A stretch of 64,000 bases of DNA from Antedon mediterranea (GCF_964355755.1 NC_092671.1:22523070-22587069), one strand, 5' to 3'. Counted from the stretch's first letter, positions 21,300-33,900 are shown. Made by a program: numbers and translations. The notes: a model not told the origin generated them from the sequence alone.

Positions 21300-21965
21300 T
21301 ATTGGAGAAGTTACTGTAGAAAGTCCAGCGGTTGTATACATTTCATAATGGTTTATCAGTCCTGCTATCGGGATGTTTGGTACTTCAGGACTAACAATTC
21401 AGGATAATGTAATTCACCACACAGTTGGAGCAGGTAAGCAATGCCAAAACACTTCTCTTTCCCTTAAGTAGTAACTTGCATATTAGATTAATCTGCTGTT
21501 CTGTCTTTCCTGGTACATATCAAGACCGCTACAATGCTGAGGATATATCGTGGCCAGCAGGTATTGAAATCGAGAGCTCCAGAGATGTCATCCCACAAGA
21601 CAACTGTGGCAGGCTCTGAGATGGTGCTGTACCACATGAGTGGGGAGATCTGTGACGTTGAAAGTCAATGGAGCAACAATGAAGGCCATACTTCTTTGCA
21701 CAGTATTCATGACGGGGAATGGTCAGAGAGACTGCACACAGATTGCCCATTTCTACATTTGGAAGAATTGGGATTATGGAGTCTTCCAAATTTCGAGTTT
21801 CGTTGTAATGACTGATCTTGTTCTTGCTGACAACGACGTCAGGGTGATGCCATTTGTCATTGAGCCATCTTCTCTTAGTCATGAAGCTGTTGATAAGTAT
21901 GTGGGAGAATGGAGTCATCGTTTATAATTGGTACAAGCCTGTTCTTTGATTGCGATGAGTTACAG
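21300..21965 (+). pseudogene. Fibrocystin/PKHD1L1-like gene fragment, decayed
   Basis: Several frames read in order give a continuous beta-helix protein similar to PKHD1L1/fibrocystin: TFHNGLS, then MFGTSGLTIQDNVIHHTVGA (about 21372-21430), VFPGTYQDRYNAEDISWPAG (21507-21566), AGSEMVLYHMSGEICDVESQ, IAHFYIWKNWDYGVF, LVLADNDVRVMPFV, PSSLSHEAVDKYV, and finally IIGTSLFFDCDELQ ending at a donor-like CAG/GTACTG (21965). At least four frame changes in ~600 bp mean it is a pseudogene or a badly damaged exon set. Parallel beta-helix segments of this family lie outside the cell on large single-pass membrane proteins. Identification is from remembered family motifs. Confidence 0.6.
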
Positions 21966-22930
21966 GTACTGTAGGTTGAGTAAGATTTAACATTAAATAG
22001 CATGTAGCAATATGTTACAAACCAAATACTGTATATATTATGTAATTATTATGAATTAGATTAGATAATGTATTACATTTTCCCATTAACATTTTCATGT
22101 AAATATTTTAGAATCAACCGGAGAATTGATTGCAAGGTATGTAAAAGCATGACATAATCTGGTCCTTACTTGGATAAACCTAGTCCTTACTTGGACAAAC
22201 CAACAACTGCCATTGTTTGAATTCTGTTGCAGGAAACGCATACTCATACTGTTTACACATGAAGCTGAATGCTTATTTGGATAAACATAAAAATGCCATT
22301 GTATCCAATTATCACCTTAGTACTGTTTTATCATAAAATATGTGTTTTGTTTTCAATGGGTCAAAACAATCAAATTGAGGTCAGAGGTCAAAGATGAATT
22401 TTAGAAATTTGACAACATGGGTTTTTATAACCAGCATGATTCAAATATTCATAAAACACAATGTTTACACTTTCCCCATGATCTGCACACGAAGGCACTT
22501 TTTTTGACATAGGGATCTCGACTAATCTAAGAGCAACTTCTTTTTGAAGACTACAGTCCACACCATACCAAATTTTCAATGCAGGTCTCCTTCTATTTAA
22601 CCCACTACCTTCTAAGATGAGGAGTGCCATAATCTCTATTCGTATACAAAATAAAGTTTGTAATTGTTAAATACATACTGTATGTTGACATATTGTGGAC
22701 ACCTACTTCGTCTAGACTCTGATATCCCAGCTCGAGGAAACAAACAATGAGAAAAGTTAAGAGACCAAAGGGACGACCCAAAATCACATCAAAATTATAG
22801 AAAATGAAAAATACAAAAATAAACAAGTCTATGCACACTTTGGACAATAATCGAAGTCTTGTTAAGTGCGCTATGTCGCAAGACATTCAGCATTCGTGAT
22901 TGATTGAAATATATATCAGTGTGTGATGTA
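21966..22930. other. No gene recognised; one short tandem duplication and one unidentified ORF
   Basis: 22161-22202 is an imperfect 21-bp direct duplication (TTACTTGGATAAACC, then TTACTTGGACAAACC). A minus-strand frame of 80 codons (22388-22630) reads KKVPSCADHGESVNIVFYEY and has plausible composition, but I do not recognise it. Confidence 0.4.
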
Positions 22931-22934
22931 CTAA

Positions 22935-23190
22935 TACACCGGGGTAACCCCCTACTCATCTCGAAAGATGCACTAGGTTCTTTAAAGTGCACACGAGCTA
23001 GATGTGTACACTGGACCTACGGTTTATAGTCCTTATCCGAGAAGACTCGTTCTACCAACAGAACCATGGAGTGAGTGAGCCTCGAACCTCTGCCGATGTT
23101 ATGGCTACGCAATTACGTTTCCACTGTCTTGTTTGCGGTACAGAACGATCACAGCATGTTGATTATATATGTGCTATAGGAGATAACCCA
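22935..23190 (+). repeat. SINE-like interspersed repeat
   Basis: CACCGGGGTAACCCCCTACT, AGATGCACTAGGTTCTTTAA, GTACACTGGACCTACGGTTT, CCGAGAAGACTCG and GAGCCTCGAACCTCTGC, in that order, form a block I recall as a widespread interspersed repeat in marine invertebrates; GCCTCGAACC is tRNA-B-box-like. The only copy in this window; assignment from general resemblance. Confidence 0.4.
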
Positions 23191-23221
23191 GAAGCCTAGA
23201 AGTAGAAATGAATAATTTTAC

Positions 23222-24830
23222 AGGTAGAGACGTTGTAGACCATTTTGTGCATTTCGATGAAACTTGGTTACACAAAAACATCAACGTGCTTAAAATCACA
23301 TTTGAAACCGTATAGAATAGCTTTGGAGACGTTTTAGACCATATTGAGCATTTCGAAAAAACTTAACATAAAAATACCAAAGTGCTTAGAATAGCTTCAA
23401 ATCGCATTTGGAGACGTTTTAGACCATTTTGTGCATCAAAGTGCTTAAAATTATTTTTTAAACCGTTTTAGACAATTTTGAGCATTTCGATCAAACTTGG
23501 TTACACAAAAATATCAAAGTGCACAAAGTAGCTTAATATCGTATAGGGAAACGTTTTAGACCATTTTGAGCATTTCGACAAAACGGTTTCACACAAAACA
23601 TAAAAGTGTACAGAATAGCTTATTATCCCATTTGGAGACGTTTTAGACCACATTGAGCATTTCGGAAAAACTTGTTAATATAAAAACACCAAAATACTTA
23701 GAATAGCTTCAAATCGCATTTGGAGACGTTTTAGACCATTTTCAGCATTTCGATCTTACTTTTTACTCAAAAATATCAAAGTACGGTACACAAAATAGCT
23801 TAATATCGTATTTGGAAACGTTTTAGACCATTTTGAGCATTTCGACAAAACTTTCACACAAAAATATCAAAGTGCACAAAATAGCTTAATATCGTATTTG
23901 GAAACGTTTTAGACTATATTGAGCATTTCGAAAAAATTTAACATAAAAACACCAAAGTGCTTAGAATAGCTTCAAATCGTATTCGGAGACGTTGTAGACC
24001 ATTTTGTGCATTTCAATTAAACTTGGTTACACAAAAATATCAAAGTGCTTAAAATCACATTTGAAACCGTTTTAGACCATTTTGTGCATTTCGATGAAAC
24101 TTGGTTAGACAAAAATATCAAAGTGCTTAAATCATTTTGAAAAATGTTTTCACACAAAAATATCAAAGTGCACAAAATAGCTTAATATCGTATTTCGAAA
24201 AAACTTAACATAAAAACACCAAAGTGCTTAGAATAGCTTCAAATCCCATTTGGAGACGTTGTAGACCACTTTGTGCATTTCGATGAAACTTGGTTACACA
24301 AAAAAATATCAAAGTGCTCAAAATCACATTTGAAACCGTTTAAGACCATTTTGATATTTCGATGAAACTTGGTTACACAAAAACATTAAAGTGCTTAAAA
24401 TCATTTCGAAAAAAACTTTTCACACAAAAATATCAAAGTGCACAAAATAGCTTAATATCGTATTTCGAAAAGTTTTAGAGCGTTTTGAGCATTTCGAAAA
24501 AACTTAACATAAAAACACCAAGTGTTAAAATCACATTTGAAACCGTTTAAGACCATTTTGAGCATTTCGACAAAACTTTTTCACACAAAGCATTAATGTG
24601 TATAGAATAGCTTTGGAGACGTTTTAGACCATATTGAGCATTTCGAAAAAACTTTTCACACAAAAATATAAAAGTGCACAAAATAGCTTAATATCGTATT
24701 TCGAAACGTTTTAGAGCGTTTTGAGCATTTCGAAAAAACTTAACATAAAAATACCAAAGTGCTTAGAATAGCTTCAAATCGCATTTGGAGACGTTGTAGA
24801 CCATTTTGTGCATTTCGATGAATTAAAAAG
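23222..24830. repeat. Tandem array of ~18 monomers of about 88 bp
   Basis: Each unit contains GACGTTTTAGACCATTTTGA (variants TTGTAGACC, CCGTTTTAGACC), then GCATTTCGA, AACTTGGTTACACAAAAATA or AACTTAACATAAAAACACCA, and CAAAGTGCTTAAAAT or CAAAGTGCACAAAATAGC. Unit starts recur near 23225, 23330, 23411, 23464, 23550, 23637, 23726, 23816, 23905, 23988, 24068, 24253 and on to 24790. Two or three subtypes alternate, hinting at a higher-order repeat. It runs directly into a Helentron-type 3' end. Confidence 0.88.
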
Positions 24831-25225
24831 TTATACAAATTTCAAAGAGCGCGCATTGCGCTTCTACGTGTCAAATTCTCTTCCAATCCTTATATTTATT
24901 TGCTCAATTAATTATCTTTCGAAATTGTCATCTTCGAGTTTATTTTGATAATTCCATCATACCAAAAAATTAGAACATGATGTGGGTCCCGTAATTTCAC
25001 CTCTGCTACACTGTATATAGATATACAGATACTGTACATATTGTATATGACACATAATAGGTACAACTCAGCACTATAAGTGTATATGCATCATGTCATA
25101 GGATGGCGTACATCAGCTTTTAACGATCGCATGTTAACGTACGTGCATGTTTAAAAAGTGTTAATTTCATTAAAATAAAAAAAATGATCACCTATAATTC
25201 GTCAAAGTGACGAATTAAATTCTAG
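24831..25225 (+). mobile_element. Helentron-like element, 3' part (family 2)
   Basis: Closely matches 47360-47758. It ends with ATGATCACC, hairpin AATTCGTCAAAGTGACGAAT, and terminal CTAG (25222-25225) followed by T. A subterminal hairpin before a CTAG end is a Helitron mark, and the upstream ATGATCACC is the complement of the family's 5' GGTGATCAT (see 56320). No Rep/helicase gene is present. The 5' end is not visible; the 88-bp array may be its internal tandem block. Confidence 0.65.
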
Positions 25226-25289
25226 TTAGGCTTAGGCTTTCATGTGACAGCTGACCCAAATGAGTTTGGAAATGTTACATTATTTTAAT

Positions 25290-25935
25290 TATTTAGGCCT
25301 GGCTGGGTAGGGTAGGCATATACCAATATTATAGGCCCTATTTTTATTTTAATACTAGGCCTAGGCCCTTGCTAGACCTGTGTTCTCTAGCAGCCTACTA
25401 CAGAGAAGCAGCTTTCCGGCTTAGTTAGCCTGGCCTTGAGTAGGCTAGCCTACTAGCCTAATAGGTATTAGTAGGCTACCTAATTAAAATTAGGCCCAGG
25501 ATCTACGCCTAGGCCTATATATTTTTAATATTATTTAATCATTATAATTAATTTTAGTTTTATTAAATTTACAGTATTCATTACAAAAACTGTAAATTTA
25601 ATATTATGAGGATTATATATACCCTATATGTATGCAATGACATGGAATATTATAGGCCTACCCTGTATGTAATAATTACAATATAAATAATGACAAGAAT
25701 CATATTAACATTCGGTTTTGCTCATCACTGCATATTCAAATTAGTATGCAATCATATTAAATTTTATAAAATTGTTATAATAATTATTAATGTTATACTA
25801 TTGTAGGTACATATAGAGCAGTAACCTGAAGTGGCTAAGCAGATTTGGACCATACCTACCATCTATATAGGTAAGATTATTTTTCTGTTCAAGAAGTAGC
25901 AAATATTAAATTGTGTTTACCATCTATATATAAAT
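25290..25935 (+). repeat. ~600-bp repeat with exon-like core, copy 1
   Basis: Shares with the copies at 27237 and 30424: TAGACCTGTG...GCAGCTTTCC (copies 1 and 2 only), an AT-rich middle with CCTACCCTGTATGTAATAAT and GCATATTCAAATTAGTAT, and then a ~75-bp core after TATTGTAG (GTACATATAGAGCAGTAACC ... GATTTGGACCA ... ACCATCTATATAG) followed by a donor-like GTAAGATT. No long ORF. Confidence 0.75.
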
Positions 25936-27236
25936 TATGGTTAATTCTGACATAGGCGAGCACAATGCAAAAACTTCGGTACAAATCTCCGCCTTGGATA
26001 CCTACCTTATCTATCCGAGATGTACCGCGAAACGTAGATTTGATAACATTAGTGTGCACGCCGACGCTATTGATATTATAAAGAGTTTTTTAACAACATT
26101 TATGATTTCAACATTGGATTTTCCTCTCAATTTCAATTCTTCCCGGTCAAAGTAATTTCCGGGTTTAAAATAAGTTCACCTTAGTTTCAAATATTTTCTC
26201 TCTTTTATACACAAGGGAGCAGTTAAAATAATAGATTTGACCCTAAAGGTGACTGGAAACAGGCACTTTCCATCAATCAATACAGTGTCCCTTTGGAAGA
26301 CGAAACAAAAATTGGCCATTAATCATAGCCATTTCAGTTTTTTGTTTATTTTAAAACATACCACACGTGTGTGAAGGTACAGTAGTTAAATAATAGGAAT
26401 TATACTGCAAATTAATAAAGATCAAATTAAATATACGCCATAAAGAATCAGAATATATTGTGGGGAATAGTATTATAAAATTACATAGGGAGATTTGATA
26501 AGACATTGAAATCCCGATAGCTGAGTTTTATTGAGTAAGCTTGCAGGAATAACTGTAGGCTATCTTCCTGTGTCCCGTTAGGACCGAGATGTCTGCCCAT
26601 GTTGCAAGCCGTAATGTCTTCTTTCTTGGGCCCACTCTGTCACGGCAGTTAGTTTCAAAAGATGATTAAATTAAATAATGTATTAATAATTATTAGGATG
26701 GTATTCATTTGAATAAACGCCTCTCCAATAAAACATCACTTTGAATAACAACCCCCCCCCCCCCCCACACAACCCAACTATCTAATAAACGTCCATTCAC
26801 ATATTTATAATAACACAATTATACTATTTGTAGTAGAATTCACCGCACTGTTATCTGCAATTTACCAAGCATTTGTTATTCTTTTTTACCACTTTTCATA
26901 TCTATGAGAGGATTTCATTTGATTATAAATGTTACCATATTATTAGAACTAAAAACATATATATTTAACATATATCCCTCGAATAAGCACCTCCCTCAAA
27001 TGACCTCCGCCTCCCCAAAGGGCCCTACCAAACAATAAAAACTATACTTTAAAATGTTATTAATCATCTAAAACACTGTGAAACAAAGTAGTTCAGTTTT
27101 ACGAATGTCAAGCATTTTCAATAATGGTAACCGACAGAAAATGTATAAGGAGAACATTATCATTCCGAGAACCATCGTCTACACTTCCTAGAGGGGGAGC
27201 GAGCGAAGCGAGCTCATTAACAATCAATCACTACCA
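25936..27236. other. No gene recognised; C-tract
   Basis: Contains a run of about 16 C at 26751-26766 and a 72-codon frame (25937-26155) without recognisable motifs. AT-rich otherwise. Confidence 0.45.
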
Positions 27237-27845
27237 CTGGCTGGGTAGGCTAGGCCTATATTATAGGCCCTATTTTTATTTTAATATACTAGCTAGACCT
27301 GTGCTCTCTATCACTAGCAGCAGCCTACAGAGAAGCAGCTTTCCAGTTTATTTAGCCTAGCCTAGAGCAATTAGGCTAGGTATAAGTAGGCTACCTAATT
27401 AGGCTAGGCTCTACGCCTATATAGGCCTATTATTATTTAATTATTATTAATTTTTGTTTAATATATTTACAGTATTTATTTAAATAATGTTTCTTATGAG
27501 AATACCTGGTTATATATACCCTATGCAATGACATAAGGCATATATGCCTACCCTGTATGTAATAATTACAATTATTATAAATAATGAATTTTAACATTCG
27601 TTTTTGCTCATCACTGCATATTCAAATTAGTATTTATGCAACCATATTACATTTAATAAGCTAATTTTAAGTAATTCTTATAATAATGTTTTACTATTTT
27701 TGAGGTACATAGCGGCAACCCGAAGTGGCAAAAACATTTTAAACAGATTTGGACCAATACCTAGCAGCCTACCATCTATATACAGTAGGTAAGTTTATTT
27801 TACTGCTCAAGAACTAGTAAATTTTAAATTGTGTTTACCATGCTA
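27237..27845 (+). repeat. ~600-bp repeat with exon-like core, copy 2
   Basis: The most complete copy: GTAGGCTAGGCCTATATTAT at the start, GCAGCTTTCCAG, CCTGTATGTAATAATTACAA, and the core with TTTGAGGTACATAGCGGCAA, CCGAAGTGGC, ACAGATTTGGACCAATACCT and CATCTATATACAGTAG, followed by GTAAGTTTATTTTACTG. Confidence 0.75.
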
Positions 27846-28190
27846 TTAATTTTCAATACAGGGATGTCACCACGCTGGTCGGCCCCGACCAGCTCTCAAC
27901 ATTTCCGACCAGGATTTACAGGCTGCTGACCACCACTATTATTTATTAATCATTACGATATTTATATTAGGCCTAGGCCTAACTAAAATTCGTACTAAAA
28001 CATTTTACCTAGCACATCATTAATAACAGACAAGCTAGCCTCATATAGAAAAGACAAAAGACTACAGCAAATGTTTCCGTGGTTACGTACGTTACTTTAT
28101 TTGTAACACAATACCAGGCCTACCCTGCCCTGGTATTCATTGTTACAGCTTGTGAGTCATGGGCCTCATGGCGAACAACGTGGAGTGTTG
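27846..28190. other. No gene recognised
   Basis: Short interval between a repeat copy and the foldback element; no coding frame beyond 83 codons (28079-28330, running into the element) and no recognised motif. Confidence 0.4.
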
Positions 28191-30410
28191 ACAAAGTGCG
28201 AGGCAAGCGAGGCATGCCGAATATTTGTGCGAGGCATCATTTTATCATTTCCAAAAGTGCGAGGCATATAGTTTACAATTTCAAAAAGGTGCGAGGCATA
28301 ATCTTAACGTGCTATTATGCTATATTATAGGCCTAATAATAATCAATCGATACAAGCGTATCTAAATAGATTCGTGTATACACTCATCATGTTGTTTATT
28401 TTTATGTAACGATTGTTTTTTCATTCAAGTCATATCGTGTCAAATTTTACTTTTACAAAAGTGCCCAAACTACGGTTCAAAAATCTGAACGGCAGTCTTC
28501 AACTTTCGATAAACAATAATTGTTATAGCGACACACTCATCAAATGACTGCAATGTTTGTTGGCATTTCGAGCGTGTTCACTCACATGTCTCTCGAACAT
28601 AGCAGAGTGAAAATAATATTTTGTCACACCCCTGCGCCTAGATCCGGTAGACCCGAGAGATGGAAAATCCCTCTTTACTATTTAGCAGGTAGCGGAATGA
28701 TTCAGCCCTCAGCTCAGAGGAGTGTGGCGCATTCCCCTCCTATAGCACGTGGTTTCAGCAGCAACGCACAGACTTCTCTCTGAGCGGCGTGCCAAAGACA
28801 TTTTTGACATTCCATTCTCTAGGAACAACACGTGTACCTCTCTCCCAAATAAGGTGAACACCGATTGCCAGGACAAGTTCAATAACTGGCGGTGTTTTAT
28901 TTATTTTATTTTTTTTATTTCTTTATTCGAATTCATAAAATAACACAACATAAAAAAAAAAAATACAAAGAATGAATTCAGGGTAACACAAAAAAGTAAC
29001 CAAAGGTCAAACTTATTTCCATTGTGGCCCTTAATAGTGACTGTATCATTATTAAATATTACACCAAGTGAATAAAAGGTAACTGATATGGCGATCCAAT
29101 AACATGCCGCAAAGAAAAAAATTGCGACAGAATTCTGGAGCGCGTGTGAAAAAAGACTTACGTCCGACAATTGTAATACTTGGCCTAAAATTAAACTTTA
29201 GCTAATATGCTTAGCCCTAACCTAGATAAGAGGCCTATGTAGAAAATAATTTAATCAATTTTGATATAATAATAATTGGTGTAATATTTAATAATGATAC
29301 AGTCACTATTCCTGTTTTAGTAAGCTAGGTATATTACGAACGATTTGTATTTATTGTTGTCCATGTACGTACTAATAAACCTGGCGCTAGTTTCCTTCGC
29401 TTGTATTTTTACTCCAAATTTGATAACTAACTTTATCGTGTGAATACCACACCTTAGAAGTATACCTCATGAGTACTTTAATAAAAGAATCACATAAAAA
29501 GTAACAAATAAATCCTTAAATTAATGATTTTACAGGCGTGTTTCTCGCACACTGTTCGCGAATTTCACTTATTCAATGTTCAATATTTTTGTTTCTATGG
29601 AGCGCCAAAAGAGCAACGATAATAGAGGACTAAAACTCAGTGGAATGCGTCAATTTCTCATGCATTTATTGGTGAAAAACACGTTTTATTTCAATATATT
29701 TGTTAATTTGTCAATAAAAATGCTGTAATATGTTACTGCTGATACTGTTCTGTTTTCAAAGAATAATAATCGATCCTAAATCAACATCACTACCTAGTCT
29801 AGACCTAGGACATCCTACTAAGGATATTATGATGAATTTTTCTATTTTATTCTTTAAAAGGTTACCGAAACCGTGTACATTATCAACAGTACACCGGTGA
29901 ACAGTAACATTTTTCCTTACTGACAGTGACAAAATCTATTGAAATTGTACTTGATTTTCACCAAATAATGCGTTAAATATAAATGGATTCCACAGAGTTT
30001 TTAGCCCTCTAATTAATTTTGCTCTTTTGGCGTTCCATAGAAACCAAAATATTGAACATTGAGTGTGCGAAATGCGAGAAAAACAACGTCTGTAAAATCA
30101 CCAATTTAATGGATTTATTGTTACTTTTATGTGATTTTTCTTCATTAAAGTAGGCCTACTAATTCTAAGCTGTGGTATTCAGGATAAAGTTGGTTAAAAT
30201 AGGCCTACAAGGCAGGTGCAAAAGGAAACTAGCCTAGCGGGCCTAGGCCTAGGCTACTTCAATTTCGGTGATTTCCTGCCTTGCAATTTTGAGAAATGAT
30301 AAAATGATGCCTCGCATTTTTTGATGATGGTAAAACGATGCCTCGCATAAATTTCTGACTTGCCTCGCATGCCTTCCCTGCCTCGCGTGCCTCGCTGCCT
30401 CGCACTTTGT
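28191..30410. mobile_element. Foldback-type DNA element with GCGAGGCA-rich inverted ends
   Basis: The left end ACAAAGTGCGAGGCAAGCGA is matched in reverse complement by the right end CTCGCTGCCTCGCACTTTGT at 30391-30410. Further (T/G)GCGAGGCAT motifs are spaced through ~110 bp on each side. No transposase frame. A second inverted pair sits inside (29387-29643 and 29988-30232). No target duplication found (left ...GTGTTG, right TACTAC...). Confidence 0.68.
29387..30232. repeat. Inner long inverted repeat, arms of ~250 bp
   Basis: The left arm runs from CTAGTTTCCTT (29387) to AAACTCAGTGGA (29643); the right arm from TCCACAGAGTTTTT (29988) to AAAGGAAACTAG (30232). Shared blocks include TCACATAAAAAGTAACAA, GATTTTACAG.CGT, TCAATGTTCAATATTTT and TTTCTATGGA.CGCCAAAAGA. 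The central ~345 bp is unpaired. It is probably a second inverted-repeat element inside the outer one. Confidence 0.72.
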
Positions 30411-30423
30411 TACTACCCGCAAT

Positions 30424-30900
30424 AGGCTAGGTATTAGTAGGCTACCTAATTAGGCCTAGAGGCTCTATGCCTATATATTATTATTTAATTATTATTAATT
30501 TTTATTTTTAATATATTTACAGTATTTATTACAAATAATGTTTATTATGAGGATACCTGGTTATATATACCCTATGCAATAACATACGGCAAATACGCCT
30601 ACCCTGTATGTAATAATTACAATTATTATAAATAATGAATTTTAACATTTGTTTTTGCTCATCACTGCATATTCAAATTAGTATGTATGCAACCATAGTA
30701 AATTTAATAAGTTAATTTTAATTAATTCTTATTATAATGTTATACTATTACTATTACTATTTTTTAGGTACATATATAGCGGCAACCCAAAATGGCTAAA
30801 ACATTTTAAACAGATTTGGACCAATACCTATACCTACCATCTATATAGGTAAGTTTATTTTACTGTTCAAGAACTAGTAAATTTTAAATTGTGTTCATTG
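30424..30900 (+). repeat. ~600-bp repeat with exon-like core, copy 3 (5'-truncated)
   Basis: Begins TAGGCTAGGTATTAGTAGGC and lacks the first ~120 bp of copy 2. It contains CCTGTATGTAATAATTACAA and the core TTTTTTAGGTACATATATAG ... GGCAACCCAAAATGGC ... CAGATTTGGACCAATACCTA ... CATCTATATAG, followed by GTAAGTTTATTTTACTG. Confidence 0.75.
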
Positions 30901-33900
30901 TGTTTAACAATCAATCACTAACACATGTACAGTACAGCAGTAGTACTATCAATCAATAGTAATTAGTTAGTAATTGAAATATAGACATACTATAGTATTA
31001 CTTTTACATATTCATTATCATTACCGTAGGCATTGTTAAAAGGAAATCAATACAATGCAATATTCCTTTAACATTTAAAAATGTACAATATTTTATGATC
31101 ATTAATGTTAATGAATCATTCTTTGTTGGCTTTCTTGCATTTGTTTCATTTTGTATCATTGGAGATGTGAAAGTCAGATGAGTCTAAGTTTGACTCTAAT
31201 CCACACTGCTGTTTTGTGACGGTTGAGTTTGGCATGTATTAGCTCCCCGCCTTGCTCAGAGACCACCTTCCATTCTCTCATGAATACAATAGCATGGTGC
31301 TCAAGCATATGTAGCTTAGGCTGTATTACACCTGGTGCAATATGCCTGTATTCTGCTAAAAATACTTGTATGATATTTTTTATGTAATTAAAAAATACTT
31401 AATTTACACATTAATACATTTTATAATTTCAGAAATTTTGTGATGAAAAAGTCAATCTGTGGTGACTGTAGAATGGACCCGAGATCTGACTATCTTAGAC
31501 ATTTAAATAATAGAAAGTTCTGACAATTTTGTTGAATAGAAATGTACAATGTATGATGTAATCTTAATTGAAAATTGGCGCTTTTTAAACTATGTATATA
31601 AATTAGGATGAGAAAACAGTTATTTGATTATGAGGTATGTTCATTTAATTAAATTTGTTAGTATAAACTTTCAAAAAGAGTGAAGATATAAAGAAGCAAA
31701 GCAGATTATGGAGCAGCTGTACCAGACAAAAAACTGTTCCCTTAAACGCCAGTGTGTTCTTTCACTTGTGAATGTAGTTTTGGCCCAGGTCATAGTTGTT
31801 GTTAGTGTAGCATGCCAAGAAATTTGGTCCATGCCCTGTTAATTTAAATGTTAGCGTGGTAGTATACAGTATCCATTGAAAATTCGCGAATGGCAGGTTG
31901 TATAAATGTATATAGGTTGTAATTTTACATTTGTTAGATTTAGTGCAAATTTGTGATGGTTTTCATATTTTTTAAATTATATTTTTTATCCTTTTCTTTA
32001 AATTTTGTTCCACAACAGAAGCAAGTAGAAACTGTGTTGCCTACAAAAAAGAAAAGAAATTTTAATTTTACCAACCTTTAATTTTATATTATATAGTATT
32101 TTTGTATAGGCTTTAATTTTAAGGGCCTGGTAGTTAGTAGTTTTACTAAATTTTTACATTTATGATGAATTATATTCAGTTGAAATAAATACAATGATAA
32201 TAATTAAGCTTATTATTTAATATATTGTAAATTAAAATGATGTATAGCATGATTACACTACTTATACGTACCAACTAGGCCTAGTTGCGTACAGCCTAGC
32301 GAGCGGTTATCAGCCGCGTTCATCGACCTCTCGCCAAATACGCTGTTTCGCATTTAACAAAACAGTCGAGTTTTTAAATGAAAATTTCTTGAGATTTTCA
32401 CCGTCACCTCCTAACAATTCAATGTCTCATGTAAGCATATATAATCAAACTTTTACCTAGATTTTCCAAGTATTTATGAAAATTACGAATAAAAACAAAA
32501 AGTGTACAATTTGACAAGCATTTTTTCAAACTTTCCATTGTTTACATTTGCTAGGCCGATCGATGTTAATTTTTAAAACTTCCGGGTGTAAATAATTTCG
32601 TAAACTTGGTGTTATGCTTAATTACTTACTATTTCCAAAAAATCGGTAATTAAAAATCTTATTTTCTAACAAATAGTATAAAAATGGTTTTATAATATTT
32701 ATGACGAAATTGATTAAATTAATTTAAAGTGTAGTTATAAAAGTTGCAAATGTCGCGAAAGTTGAACGCGATTCAACCACTCGCGCGGCGTCACGCTCAG
32801 GTACATATCGCCGTCTGACAATATTGAGGGCGCTTGACTTTTTCTATTTATTTTACATTGGTTGAAACAGCTGTGTATGGTTATATACGATATTCTTAAC
32901 GAAACGAGCCTCTCAATTTTCCAGCTAATTGTAGGCCTATTATTATTTATAATCAGGTGGTTTAGTATTTTGTAGCAGACAAATTTTAAAAGCTTTTATC
33001 ATATGAAAAATGGTCGGTCAAAATCTGTGTAGTTTTCTCATCTCTTCACAGTAATGTTTTTAAAACCTCTTCAAAATAAAGCTAATATATAAAGAAATAC
33101 AATAAACATGCACCTCTAATTCAGGTCCATGCAATAAGTATCACATTTTTCGATTGGCCGCTTACAAAAAATCTCATTTTTAGTATAAAAATGTGCCCGC
33201 AGCTGCTTACGGTAAGCACCAAATGCACTAATTAGATAGGAAGAACAAACAGGCTTTTCAAAGTGCGTCCGTTAAGGGAGGTGGCCACTTACGGGAGGTG
33301 CCTGCTGTAAATAAAATATGGAGTTTTCATGAATAAAAATAATCACAGAAGAAAGTGCTTACGAATATGACCTTGTGAAACGGTAATTTGAAAATGCAAA
33401 TAAGGCATGCCTGCAAATAATCTACAAATTTAAATTTGTCTTAAGAATTAAGATAAATATGCAAAATCTAAAGAATATCTCAATTTTAGTTACCATAGTA
33501 ACTGTTGCTATGCATAACTAAGGGAAATTAAATAATTATCAGGTAATTATTAATTAATAATTAATACTGAATCCAACCATCACAGTAAAAAAAATATAGA
33601 ATTTAAAACCAATATTTAATAAAAAAGTGTGATACATGTATTTTACATGCTGACCTTAAATGAAATGAAATTTCACATCAGGGCTTCAATATTTGTTATG
33701 TAGCATTAACATACCTGAGTAGGCCTATATCATTGACTTTTGATTGGTTCTATTTTGGGGAGGGGAAAGTGGTGGATCCAGGACTTTGAAATAGTTAGGG
33801 GGTTGAAGGCGAGGGTCTAAAAACTTAACTTTATGTCCTATCTTTTGCATTGCAATTTTTAACTTTGGGTGGGTGGGGGCTTGGAGAAAGGGGAGGGGGT

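Noticed and set aside
23222-24830. CRISPR-like array
   Set aside because: Units are contiguous ~88-bp tandem repeats without unique spacers, in an animal genome; this is satellite-type DNA.
28749-29170. Short frames around 28.5-29.2 kb as genes
   Set aside because: They lie inside the foldback element, overlap low-complexity A/T runs and show no motifs.
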